64,000 nt of DNA. Origin: Orychophragmus violaceus (lineage: Eukaryota; Streptophyta; Magnoliopsida; Brassicales; Brassicaceae). A model generated the notes under the pieces. It made no database searches. It saw nothing but the letters and a program-made list of their open reading frames with translations, and was not told where the DNA came from. The stretch spans positions 61,841,728-61,905,727 of the forward strand of contig CM058236.1 of NCBI GenBank assembly GCA_030180135.1, written 5' to 3'. Shown here piece by piece: positions 19,371 through 31,090 of this stretch. Numbering within the stretch: the stretch's first letter is position 1; each line of letters begins with the position of its first letter. The translations under genes and the position numbers were made by a program.

Positions 19371-20776
19371 GGAAAAGCATAAGGTCCCAAACCAACCAGG
19401 TGAGAAAGAAGACAAACAAATTTTGTATAGGAATTGGATATTATTTTCTCTATGTTTGATGACATTATCAGGGAGATATTTTTGGTGTTTAAATTGGTCT
19501 TTAGTCATTAATGAATAAGTCCGTGTTTCTGCAGTCAAACAAGTTCGAGTCGTATGGAGTTTGAGTATGTTCTTATTTTCTAGCTATTTTATGTTTTCCG
19601 GTTGAGTCGTTGTAAGGTTATTTAAAACCATCTTTGCTGAACTAATAAACTATTATTTAAGCTAAGAATTCATATTTGGTATCAGAGTATATGAAAAAGT
19701 AAGGATGGAACGATTATTCAGAATTTAATATCATGTCCAATCCGAATTGAAAATCAGAAAACCTAGATAGAGCAGATCTGGATTTGAGTAGTAAACTTTA
19801 GAATCTGGATCTAGATATATTGATATCAGGTTTTGATATTCGGATTCAGATCAGAATCTGAGAAAAATCACTTTCAATCTACCTCTATATTTTAATCTAA
19901 ATAAATATTGCTATTGTTTCGTCTATATATAGAAGAAAAAAGAGAACTTTTCTGTAATAGAGTTAAAATTTTTTATTTACAAAATAGTTATTTAATTTTT
20001 ATATTTGTATAGTTATTAACTGAAACAAATAAATAAAATATTTTTTTCTTTCTTTATTTAAAAATTAGTTTTTTTATTTGCAGAGATCTTTTATAGTTTT
20101 AAAGTTTATAACTGTATTTAAAAATCGTTGATTATAATTTATTTTCCAAAAAATTCATATGAATTTAATATTAATAAAATAATTAATTTTGAAATTAAAT
20201 ATTCACCTAATTGTATTTTTAAGGGGTTTTTGTATAAATATCGATTCCAAAATTATAAACAATTATTTGCAAAGTAGAAATGACATAATTTTAAAAATAT
20301 ATTTGAACTATATAAACTATTATCATTCATTCCATAATAATTATTTTCAATACAATTAATACTCTAGTAAATTTTTTTTATTCATGTATGCAATTTCTTT
20401 GGTGCTTTTTGAAACATGTTATAGTTTTATAAAAATAAAATTGCAAAAAAAAGTTGGTTTAAATTGCAGTTTTTATAAATAAAAAGTACTATTAGTTGTT
20501 GGATGATGATTCGACATGAAGAATCCAAAGCTTAGCATTGATGAAGTGAAGAGAAGAAGCATATGATTATTGAGTTCAAGCTCGAATGAAGACCTAGAGG
20601 GAAACAATATTGAAGAGTATTACAAGTACTGAAACAATTTGATGGCCACAGAAGGTTCCAACTGAGAAATACACAAGACTCTCACGTGACTCTTATCTTC
20701 AACATTGAAGGTTACAATTCTGGATATAAGCAAGATTCTTCTTCGTCAACAGTATGCGAGAGTGAGAGACGTAAGA

Positions 20777-20970
<194 letters not shown>

Positions 20971-21072
20971 TGAGTGAGAGGTGACTAGAGAGGGGTTTTC
21001 TTCTTGGTTATAGGGTTCTTCTTCTCCTCTTCTCTCTTCTAATTCTCTTCTTTCTTCTTCTTGTAAGACTGG

Positions 21073-22232
21073 TGATATACCATGGATTTTAGGATTTTTA
21101 ACCATGGTATATGTCTTCTTATCGAGTCTTTTAGAGTTTTTTGGAGTCCTATTATCTATGTTTTCAGGTCTAGACACGTTTGGAGCGGATTTGGACATTA
21201 TGATGCATTCTGAAGCATTTTGGAGATTTAACCCGAGAGATAGAGTTCACTGTCCATTTCACAGACCTGTGTCGATCGACACAAGGTCGACACAGATAAT
21301 TCTCGGCGTTTTATCAAGAGTTCGGAATTTGCACTTTTGCCCGGAAGTTCCTCATAATTACAAAGAAGCCCCAACCGACTTTAGACCATTATATTAGGGG
21401 TTTTAAGCCATTGTTTAGGCTATGCTTTCAGACTTAAGTCTTATTTTATTTTAGAGAGAGTGAGGGGCTGATCTTGTTCTTGAAAGAGAGAGGATTTTGA
21501 ACCCCAGTTTCTTTATCTGTTTTATGATATTTGGTTTTCTATTCATGATGTCTTCTGTTTCGATGATCATGTCTGAGTAGTTTACCTGTTAGTTTTAGGG
21601 ATTCCCATTAGGGATTTCATTGAATTATAGGTTGATCAATCTGTAGGGATTCATATCTGTTAGTTCTTCATCTAGGGTTGTTCTTAATGCTTAATCTTAA
21701 TTAGCTACCCAGATTTATGATGTTAGGTTGATTTCTGCAACGAAAGTTGATTGATTAACTAGAAAGAACCTAGATGAGCAATTTGACTATTCGCAAAGAA
21801 ATTTGGCTTAAGAGAATTGTGAACGAAAGAACTTGAGATTAATGCATGTCTAGATCTCTAGGATTCACAACGAAAGTTGGCTTGCTAGGATTGTTAGACA
21901 TAGTTAATATTCGCAACGAAAGTTGGTCTGTTATAATTATGTGATTCTAGTTCTATAACAATTCTTAATTAGATCCCGATTGATTGATTAGCTTGTGTTC
22001 CTGATTTCCTGAGAACTTCCTTGATCTGACGCCTTCACTTCTTGCTTACAAACTGATCTATTTACTTTTCTGCTGTTTGATTTACTTCTTTCTCTATTGC
22101 TACCTAGCTTAACCTGAAATTCTATAATCTATCGTAAGAGTCTAGAGTCTCTGTGGATTCGATACCCTATATACTACTATCACGTCTGTGCACTTGCAGT
22201 GTAGATCTAGGGATTAAAACTTGATCGTATCA
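21073..22232 (+). repeat. Ath-S: solo Athila-type LTR
   Basis: 1160 bp from TGATATACC to CGTATCA, with a perfect ACTGG duplication (21068-21072, 22233-22237). There is no interior, so it arose by LTR-LTR recombination. It contains one GTCGATCGAC pair near 21272 and five iterations of a CGCAACGAAAGTTGG-like motif at 21730-21930. Confidence 0.9.
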
Positions 22233-22433
22233 ACTGGCAAGGTTGTTGCCGGCGGTGAGCGATCTCCGTGTAAACACCAAGATCAGGGTGATTCTGAACA
22301 CAATAGTGAACTCGAGGCAGTGAGACATACTCCCCCAGACGTAGCAGTTTTTCGTGAACCGGGTCAAAATTCTGATGTGCCATTAAAATATATTGATCAA
22401 GAAAAAGTTTTAGCAGATTGAAACCTCAACAAG

Positions 22434-22445
22434 TGGTATCAGAGC
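22434..22445 (+). other. LARD-F primer-binding site
   Basis: TGGTATCAGAGC, two bases after the LTR end. Confidence 0.7.
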
Positions 22446-23135
22446 CATGGGTTTCAGCAAGTCTAAAGATTCAATCACTTCTCGGAGTTCTTGACATCAT
22501 GAGCTGAGGTATTGTGATTCAAAGGTTCAAAGACTCACGCGTTTGGAGTCGACATAAGATAAGGTGGAGTTGGTTAATGACTCACAGGGTTCACGTTTAC
22601 ATGGGATCAAAGAGATAAGCAGATTGATCGCGAGTTCTTGCAATCAGAGGTGGAAGCGATACATTCGTTATCAATGTCTCTAGATTATTGATGATCGGGG
22701 GAAACTCCGCTGGTGGCGACATATGATCTTGTGATGAAGCTTAAGTTAATCACCAATTTAGCGAGTTCAAGAAGAAGAAGATCGTAAGAAGTGTTCAAGT
22801 TTCTGAAACAGCGCAAGATCAAGGATAAGAGAATTCAATGATATCGGATTCTGAATCTATGCGTAGTCAGTAAGAAGATATTGCTAGCATTGCGGTTCAG
22901 AAAGAAGGAGATGGTGACTGGATATTAAACGGTGTCATTGGAGTTGAAGATTGGAAGAATGGAGATGATGAAATCTACGGTTAAGATTGGGTTCTTGGTT
23001 CTGAAATTTGAAGTTTGTTTAAATCTTCAATAGTTAATCCTTCGAAGAGTATTGCAAGTTGATCAAAAAGAAACTTTCTAATTCGAATATGCTGCAAGCA
23101 CAAGATTGGAATTCAGACTGGTGAAGAAAGGTCTC
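22446..23135 (+). other. LARD-F interior, left part
   Basis: Non-coding. No domain and no long ORF on either strand. It continues at 49946 after Gyp-G. Confidence 0.55.
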
Positions 23136-23473
23136 TGATGTAGCGTAGCCCACACTTTCATATATTCGGTTAATGGGCTCTTTAAGATTTCCTTTTTAAT
23201 TTGGTGTTAAAGATTATGATGAGTTTTATTTTTGTTTATCTATTAGAGATATGGTTTTATCTTTATGAAGGTTTTTATCTTTAGGAGGTGTTTATATACT
23301 CATCTTGTAAACCTATTTGAGATTACATTTTATATAATATTCAATGAGAACATAGTTCTATCAAAACTGATAATCGCCAGAAAAGTTCTTGTGTCTTCCG
23401 CTTCTCGTCCAAGCTCTTAGACATCTTTGGATTCTACTACGCTTGGCTCTTCTCTCTATCCGCTGCTACAACA
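23136..23473 (+). repeat. Gyp-G 5' LTR
   Basis: TGATGTAGCGTAGCCC to GCTACAACA. It is followed by TTGGTATCAGATTC, an iMet-type PBS variant. Confidence 0.9.
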
Positions 23474-23502
23474 GTTGGTATCAGATTCAAAGGATCCTAG
23501 CC

Positions 23503-23926
23503 ATGCTGCCCAAGAAAAGTGTTCAACAACTTCTTGAGGAGAAAACAAAGGTCTTTTGTGAAGTTCTCACGGATTTTCACAGGGAATTGCGCGAAACCTT
23601 GCGACTTACCATTGAAACATCCATCCAGGCAGCTCTCAAAATTCGCAATGCCGCTCCGCGTGCAGCTCACAACAATGAACATGTTGTCGAGGAAGGTAGT
23701 GATGTTGAGGAACCTGATGACAACCCATTTGCTTCCTTACATGATCATCGACAGCAGGCTGTTGTTGCTCATCAACGTGGAGACAATCGAAGGTGGGACT
23801 CGGGATTTAAGATGGATCTTCCTAAATTCCATGGGGGTCTCCAACCGGAGGAACGTTTGGATTGGATTAGCTCTATTGAGGAAACTTTGGCGTTTAAGAA
23901 AGTTCTAAATGACATGTGTGTGTCGT
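23503..23926 (+). pseudogene. Gyp-G gag, N-terminal part
   Basis: It opens at the ATG at 23503, 29 bases after the LTR, and reads MLPKKSVQQLLEEKTKVF. A helical stretch follows, then KMDLPKFHGG, the usual entry to a gypsy gag core. The frame is cut at 23926 by Ath-H with GTCGT at the junction. The apparent ORF upstream of this ATG lies in the LTR. Confidence 0.85.
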
Positions 23927-25081
23927 TGATATGCTCGAGTTTTAATCCCTAGAGCTTCACTGCAAGTGCACAGACGTGACTAGTTGTATATAGGGCTCGA
24001 ATCTACAGAGACTCAAGAATCTTACGATAGATTAAGCTAAGCAAAGCATAGAATAAAGCAGTAATCAAAGCAATAAAGTAAATCAAGCAGTTGTAAATCA
24101 ATCAAGCGAAGCGTCAAGTCAAGGGAGTTCTCAGGAAATCAGGAATATAGGATAATCAATCAATCAATATCAAATTAAGAAATGTTCTAGAACTGGAATC
24201 ACATAAGCATAAGAAACCAACTTTCGTTGCGAGTATTATCTATGTCTAGCAACCTAGAAACCAACTTTCGTTGCGAGTTCTAGAGGTCATAAACATGCAT
24301 TAATCTCAGGTTCTTTCGTTCACAATTTCCATAAGCCAAATTTCTTTGCGAATAGTTCAATTGCTCATCTAGGTTCTTTCTAGCTAATTAACCAATTGTC
24401 ATTGCGAGAATCAACCTAACATCATAAATCTGGGTAGCTAATTCATATTAAGTATTAAGAACAACCCTAGATGAAGAACTAGAAGTTATGAATCCCTACA
24501 GATTGATTAACCTAACATTCCATGAAATCTCTAATGAGAATCCCTAAACCTAATAAGTAAACTATTCAGACATGGCAGATGAAACAAAAGACATGATGAG
24601 TAGAATATTGAATATCATAAAAGAAGTAATGAAACAAGGGTTCGAAATCTCTTCTTTCTCAAATACAAGACCAGCCCCAAAATCTCTCAATCTCTGATAA
24701 GTAAAGCGTAGCCTAAACAATAGCTTAAAGACCCTAATATAATAGTCTAAACATGTTTTGGGCTTCTTTATAATAATGAGAAACTTCTGGGCCAAGCTGA
24801 AATTTCCACAAATCTTCATTAACTCGGCGAGAATTATCTGATCATGATGTGTGTCGATCGACGCCTAGGATGTGTCGATCGATGCTGAACTTTGTTCTCG
24901 CTAATGATTTCTTCTTCTCGCACAAATGCTCCAAATAGCTCCAGAATGCGCCATAATGTCCAAATATGCTCCAGACGTACCTAGACCTGTAAAACACATG
25001 AAAGGACTCTAAAACACACTAAAAGACTCGATAACAAAGACATATACCATGGTCAAAAACCCTAAAAACCATGATATATCA
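23927..25081 (-). repeat. Ath-H 3' LTR
   Basis: 1155 bp, TGATATGC to GATATATCA on the plus strand. A GTCGATCGAC-type pair is at about 24851-24887. Confidence 0.9.
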
Positions 25082-25253
25082 ACTCCCCCACACTTAGCCT
25101 TTGCTTGACCTCAAGCAAAAAGAAAACCAAGATCAGGAGAAGAAGTTTGAAAACTTCAGAAACTCATTTCATCGTAGGAGCACCACACTTAGATTCCCCT
25201 TAGAAAGCCACATGAAAAATGAACCTGCAGACATGAAGACCAACATGTACTTC
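25082..25253 (-). other. Ath-H 3' interior remnant
   Basis: It starts with the polypurine tract and aligns with the same region of Ath-J (61529-61710, for example GACCAACATGTACTTCC). The match stops near 25253, a likely deletion or insertion junction. Confidence 0.7.
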
Positions 25254-25431
25254 CGCCACCGCCTCTGCTCACCACCGTCGCTGCACCGGCTTGGTCTCTC
25301 CATCTCTGAACCGGCTCTGCATCTCTGAACGCGTCTCCACCGCACCACGTCTTCCTCAGCCCGGCGACGAGAGGGTGAACGCGGATCCAAATAAACCACG
25401 CCGCCGTGTCTCTCCCCTTCGTCGTGTCTTT

Positions 25432-25548
25432 CGCCGTCGTCGTGTCTCTCACCTTCGTCACACCGCCGTTCGCCTTCGTCGTGTCTCTCGCCTTCGCCAC
25501 ACCGCCGTTCGCCTTCGCCGTATCATTCGCCTTCGCCACACTGCCGTG
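25432..25548. repeat. Three 39-bp tandem units
   Basis: Units at 25432, 25471 and 25510 each end in CACACCGCCGTT or close to it. The unit is a multiple of three, so short ORFs on both strands run through it. I do not read these as genes. Confidence 0.8.
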
Positions 25549-27177
25549 TCTCTCGCACGCTTGACTAGAGGGTGACCCGGCGACTTGACTGGAGCGGTGG
25601 TGGAGGATGGAGGAGCGGAGGAGCGGTTACGGTGAGACTGGTGAAGGTGAAGCTGGTACTCGATGCGGCGGAGGAGGAAGGTGGAGGCTGCGAGGATTGA
25701 GGTGGAAGCTGGAAAATGGAGACTGCGAGGATTGATACGGCGTGGAGAGATGGAGCCTGAAGTGGATTGAGGCTGGGAGGTGGTGAAGAATTGGAGAATG
25801 AAGGAGGATTTTCTTAGATCTGGAAAATGGCAAAATGGAGAAGAAGAGTCGAAGAAGAAGAGAGATTAGGAGAAGAAAAGAAAAAGAAAAAAGAAAAAAA
25901 GAAAAAAAATTAAATGGCTAAGATTTGATATCATAAGTTGATCTAAGGGTTATAATTGGTGATCCATGTGATGCTGATTTCAACCAATTAGAATAATTTG
26001 ACGATTTAGTTAATATATAATAAATAAAATGTTTTAAAAATAATAAAATTAACTAAAACGAAATTTCAAAAATATTAATTTTGAAATTATAACATATAAA
26101 AAATTTAAAATTGTTATACTAAAAAAAGTATAAAATATTAAGTATAAAAAATATAAAATATTAGTGTAAAATAATTTTTTGATATGTTAGAGTTTTGTTA
26201 GTTAGATTTTTTGATATGTTAGGGTTTGAGAATATACAACAAGAATTAGAGTTTTGTTAGTTAGATTTTTGTTTGTAATTTAGGGTTTTAGGAGGATTGT
26301 TTAGGATATAAATATTGTGGTATTAGATTTGTAAATAATAGTTATATATATAATTAATGGTTTGTATTTTAATTTTATAATTTATGATTAAGAATTTAAG
26401 GTTTATAATTTGATTTTAGTTTAGGGTTTGAACATGTTATAGTATTTAAAATGTTATTAATAAAAATTTTGGTTATACTTTTAGAGTTGTGAAATTTACT
26501 CTAGGTAGTATGAATCTTTAGACTAATTACTAACTTAGTATTCATAACCCTAAGTTTACTAACTTAGTGTTTAAGAGGTGAAAAATGACCTAAATACCCA
26601 ATTCTAAGCACTTACCATTATTAATACATTTACCTAAAAAAAATCTTTAAAAACAAAAAAATATAATTTTATATTAAATAAAAACGTTTTTTTAGAAAAG
26701 AAAATAATGATTTCATAAAATATATTTTTTTTAAAAATCGGGTTAAAAAAATAAAGTAATTATTTTGGGATATAACATAGGAGATTTCAAGACATTGTGG
26801 GTGCTTTTCTCATTGGATTTATTATGTGTTCTAAAACGCGGTCGCCGCGTCCGTCTTTGTGGTGGTTAATCGCTCGGCGGTTTCCGGCAAAGGCGACTTT
26901 ACTCTACTCGGCTATTTAGGCGCAAATAGTTACAAAACTTAGTTTTTGGTTCTTTTGGAGTTCAATATCACTTAGTATGTGATAGATTTACAAGAATATA
27001 GTGTAAACGACGGTAAAATCGCAAAAAAATGAAGTATTGGGTGAAAAAAATTATTGGCGGCCGCGAAACATTACGCAGGTATAAACCCTATTTCAGGTTG
27101 AAGACGAAGTGGCTAATTACAACTTTGCCCTTCATTAACTTTCTTTTAAAAAATGGGCCAAAATGGACATAATTGGG

Positions 27178-27365
27178 ACTCGAACCTGTGTTGTACAATA
27201 CTAGCAGCGAATACAACAACCAGACCGCGTCGACGTATAGTTATATAATGTCAAAGTTAATATTTATATACGAAAATAAAAAATTACCCTTTTTACACTG
27301 GGCAAGACTCGAACACAGGTTACAGGGGTAAACAGGGAGGACATTTAACCAATAGCGATGGGTCA
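27178..27365 (-). repeat. Two tRNA-like A/B box blocks
   Basis: The minus strand carries GGTTCGAGTCCC (about 27178-27190) and GTGTTCGAGTCTTG (about 27302-27316). A weak A-box-like TGGTTG/TTGGTTAAA lies upstream of each. They are in the same orientation, about 120 bases apart. This may be SINE or tRNA-derived debris; neither is a complete tRNA. Confidence 0.3.
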
Positions 27366-28054
27366 ATTCGATGCTATATCTCTACAAAAAAATAAATATA
27401 TTAATATACATAAAAACTCATCTGAATATATTTTAAAAGGAAAGGTTTTAAAAATAATATTCAATTTAAAAATAAATAAAATCATATCTGAATATATTTC
27501 AAAATTTCAAAGATATTAAGTTTATATTTTCTTAATATTACAAACTTATTTAACACATCAAATAAATTTGTAACTTATAAATTTATTTTGTAAACACAGC
27601 TTCCTAATATGGTAACACGGAATATTTCCGTTTTTTGATTGAAATTATATTTCCTTTTTGTAATATTCGAAATATGTAGTTGCCTAAAATTTTTTTTTTG
27701 AAATTCTCAAAAAACAATAAAATATTTTCCGAATTTTAACAAAATTTAATAAGACACTTATTGACTTATTTGGTTATTTGCATAAATTTATTATTAAAAT
27801 ACTTTGAAAATCAATTAGTTTATAATTTTTGGGAATTTAGAATAGAAAATTTTCAAATATAATTACAAAACTATAAACCTACTTTTTAAAAAAAATTATT
27901 TTTAAAAAAAACTAAAATTCATTTTATAATTATTTAAATTTAAATTTAAAATTCATAAATCATTCTCAAAACATTAAAATTAAAATTTAAACATTACTAT
28001 TTTCGCCTAAGATTTTTTTAATTTTAAATTTAGTGCTCAATAGTAAATATGGAA

Positions 28055-28600
28055 ACAACTAACAAATCTGCAAAAAAAAAATTAATTAAAAATGTGTCAC
28101 ATTATAAAATTATAAAAAATCTGTAGAAAATTATGATAAATCTGTAACAAATAAAAAAAATCTGTAACAATATAACACTGGTTTAATAATTTTTTTCACC
28201 TTTTCGTCTATGTAACGGATTTTCTTAAATCTGCATCAAATGGAAAAAAACAGCAACACTGAAAAAAACTCTGCAGTTTTAATCCGCAAAATTCTTGAAA
28301 AAACCGCAAACCAATAAAAAAATCTTCAACACTAGCCAGGAAAAATCATATAATCCGCAGAAAATTAAAAAAAATCAGTAACACATAAAATAAATCTGCA
28401 ACACGGCATACTACTTTAGTAATTAAAAAACAGCAATACACTTTGTTACGGAGTAATATTATATCCGCAACAAATAAAAAAATCTGCTACACATAAAATT
28501 AAATCTGCAACGAAAAATCTGTAAATTTCTAAATAAATCCAAAAAACACAAAAATCTGCAACACATGACTGCGGATTTAAAATCGTAAGGAAGGTGGCAG
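28055..28600. repeat. AATCTGCAACA iterations
   Basis: About eleven degenerate AATCTGYAACA motifs, irregularly spaced in AT-rich sequence, near the inner right side of the putative TIR element. The look is that of subterminal transposase-binding repeats; the role is inferred. Confidence 0.5.
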
Positions 28601-29104
28601 TTTCGTAAATAATAAAATTTTTTCCAGATTTGGAAAAAATCATTAATGGCAAATCGGTAATTTTTTTTTTTCCTTCCAAATGGTTGTAAGGGTAGTTTAG
28701 GCAATAAAGTAGAGGAAAAAAAGGTCAAAAGATTAGTACTAAGCTAGTAATTGCTCTATTAATTTATACTAAATAAATAAATTTTCCTTTAGAGTTTTAG
28801 GGTTTGTTTAGAATTTGTTTAGGGTTTAGAGTTTTAAGTATTAGTTTTGTTTTATTTATACTAATTAATAATCTTATTTTTGGATATGTTATAGTAATGA
28901 GAATGTTATATTTTAGGGGTTTGGGGTTTATTTAGGGTTAGGGTTTAGGTTTTATATATATACATGTTATACAATTGTGATATTGAATAATAGTTTTATG
29001 TATATATAACTAATGGTTTGTATTTTGATTTTATAGTTTATGATTAAGAGTTTAAGATTTTGAGTTTGGGGTTTTAGGGTATATGTAGGGTTTAGGGTTT
29101 GAAA

Positions 29105-29440
29105 TAGCCACGAATAAAATCGTGGCTATTCGTGGCTATTTCGTGGCTAATCTCTTCCACGATAATATCATGGCTATTCGTGGCTAAATTAGCCACAAAT
29201 AGCTACGATTTCAGATCGTGGCTAGGTAGCCACAAATATCTTTGTGGCTAGTTGTGGTTATGCTCTTCCACGATTAGTTCGTGGCTATTTGTGGCTAATT
29301 ATCCACGGATAGCCACGAATATTTTTGTGGCTAATTGGCCACGAATATCTACGAATTAGCCACGATTTGCAGTTGTGGCTGGTTCGTAGCTATTCGTAGC
29401 TGGAAAATTCTTAGCCACGAACTGTTCGTGGCTCGTTCGT
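29105..29440. repeat. GCCACGAA subterminal repeats of the CACTA end
   Basis: More than fifteen GCCACGAA/TTCGTGGC motifs in both orientations, directly inside the CACTA terminus. Confidence 0.75.
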
Positions 29441-29466
29441 GGCTAAAAACAGTTTTTCTTGTAGTG

Positions 29467-29990
29467 TCATTAATGTAATGATCGGGTGAATGCATATTTG
29501 ATATGCATTCAATACCAAGTTTATGGGCAGTGTCGATCGACACAATAAGTGTGTCGGTCGACACAGATCGGCAGTGTCGATCGACACAAAGAGTGTGTCG
29601 GTCGACACAATTCGCGGATTACCAAGATTAATTCGGTTTAATCGTTGGTTAATTCCGTTGCGGTTTAAGTCGACATATATAAGATATATGGTCGACCTAA
29701 ACTCGATTCTAACCTAATACACAGCCACCAGAAAAGAAACAGAAACCTCTTGAGAGATCTAATCTTTAAAGGCACTAGCATCCCTTCTGTTCAGTTTGTG
29801 TGCGTGTGGATACCAGTAGAGGCGCAGCATTTGAGGCGCTCTAGATCTCGATTATCTGCAAAACTTCCGCTGCTAATTACCAGATAAATCTGAGATCCCA
29901 ATGATTCAATTACATGAACCCTAGATCCTAGGCTTGGAATTCAGACCAGGGTTGCCTAATTGGATTAGGAACTGCTAGAAATTCCTTCAG
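29467..29990 (+). repeat. Cop-C 5' LTR (left part missing)
   Basis: It aligns with 43068-43591. Two tandem GTCGATCGAC modules lie at 29530-29609 and the TATA palindrome at 29669-29696. The U5 donor is mutated: CAG|AT at 29883/29884, where its own 3' LTR and Cop-B keep CAG|GT. Confidence 0.92.
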
Positions 29991-29991
29991 T

Positions 29992-30003
29992 GGTATCAGA
30001 GCT
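29992..30003 (+). other. Cop-C primer-binding site
   Basis: TGGTATCAGAGC, one base inside the LTR. Confidence 0.9.
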
Positions 30004-31090
30004 TTAGCGTTCCATTGAATCTGTATCATGATGATTAGATTAGTTGAATCTGGATCTCTGTATAGTTGATACAAACATGCTAAAATTCGTTTTCATGAAA
30101 ATCTAAGTTTTTAGGTTTTTTGATTGAAAATCGATTAGGGTTTATCGCCCTGTGTCGATCGACACCGGATTGGTGTCGATCGACACAGAAGGATGACCCG
30201 AATAAAACTTAGGTTTCGCCTAGTGTCGATCGACACAAGCGTTGTCGGTCGACACAAACCTCGCGAAATTAATAAATCGGTTCAATTGGATTGGATCGGT
30301 TATCGAGCTTGGTTAATAATGGTTAAACGCTAAGAACGGTTTAATTGCGATTGGTTTGATTAGGTTGGTATCGACCGATGCTAGTGTAGCATCGATCGAC
30401 ACTGACCGGTATTCAAAACCAGATCAATTGGATTGATCGGTTATCGCGGATTGCTTTTGGTTATTCTACATCGATCGACACTATAGTAGTGTCGGTCGAC
30501 ATCAGATTCGATGGTTTAGGTTATGGAACCTGAAATCACAGAACCAAAGCAAGATAAATCAATTAATTAGAAGAATTAAAACATAATAAAACTGAACGTT
30601 TTAAATGGTTCCGTTCCTCAACCAAATATCAAGTGATACTTGATGTCTTTCCAATCTTGTCAACTGTCAAGACCCATTTAATTGTGCGATAGACTTGCAT
30701 TGCAAGATGTCCACAATTTCAGGAGTAAGACAGAGTAATCGTGTTGATGGATTTGCAGTGCAAGACATCGACAATTACATGACTGAAGAGATTGGTTTAC
30801 TTGACTGGGCCATCAAAATCATTTTGGGCTCAGAGACATCAGGTGGATTGGGCATGAGATGTCGATCCACAACCAAGAGTTATATTGGATATAACTAGCA
30901 AAGTTGTTGCTTACCTAGATAGCTAAATTTGGGTGATAGCCAGTGGCTCACTCAAGTTTAGTGAAGTATGGGTCTTGGATCATTATATTCATCTGAGGAA
31001 ACATTGTTTGAATATAATGCGAGTTTTCTTAATAGTTAAGACTTCTCATTTCTTGAACATCATAACTAAACCTCCCTTGTTTTTCCAGCT
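30004..31090 (+). other. Cop-C leader with GTCGATCGAC array
   Basis: Four module pairs lie at about 30151, 30222, 30368 and 30470. Downstream is a conserved leader segment shared with Cop-B and -E (CAACTGTCAAGAC, CACAACCAAGAGTTATAT). It ends with ATAACTAA, pyrimidines, TTCCAG (31088) and CT before the ATG. The small ORF at 30695-30898 lies in this leader and is not a supported gene. Confidence 0.8.

Larger units (their letters stand above)
18490..20496. other. AT-rich interval without a recognisable gene
   Basis: Small ORFs at 18514-18819 and 18832-19110 (two frames) match nothing I recognise and have no gene-like context. The interval holds a long foldback (18522-18643), a SINE-like fragment (about 19165-19370), and a lone TGGTATCAGAGT at 19677-19688 that could be the PBS of a decayed LTR element ending near 19672. 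From 19700 to 20496 it is plain AT-rich sequence. Confidence 0.5.
26525..28752. mobile_element. Possible 2.2-kb non-autonomous TIR element
   Basis: AATTACTAACTTAGTA at 26525-26540 is inverted at 28737-28752 with one change. A TGACCTAAATACCC/TGCCTAAACTACCC pair lies just inside. The interior has no ORF with a recognisable domain, two tRNA-like boxes and many AATCTGCAACA repeats. A clear target duplication was not found. Confidence 0.35.
25254..29466. mobile_element. DNA-transposon remains: CACTA 3' end plus nested TIR element
   Basis: The right end is GTTTTTCTTGTAGTG at 29466, whose complement CACTACAAGAAAA is the classic CACTA (En/Spm) terminus. It is preceded by dense GCCACGAAT/ATTCGTGGC repeats in both orientations (29105-29440), as in CACTA subterminal regions. 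No CACTA left end was found. The left part is GC-rich (25254-25600) and then very AT-rich. There is no transposase ORF. It ends abruptly inside the 5' LTR of Cop-C. Confidence 0.55.

Noticed and set aside
25189..25575. Protein-coding gene in the GC-rich block
   Set aside because: Open frames on both strands come from a 39-bp (multiple of three) minisatellite; no domain or conserved start.
28790..29100. Interstitial telomere repeats (TTTAGGG)
   Set aside because: The TAGGGTTT strings are scattered and degenerate, with no tandem 7-bp register.
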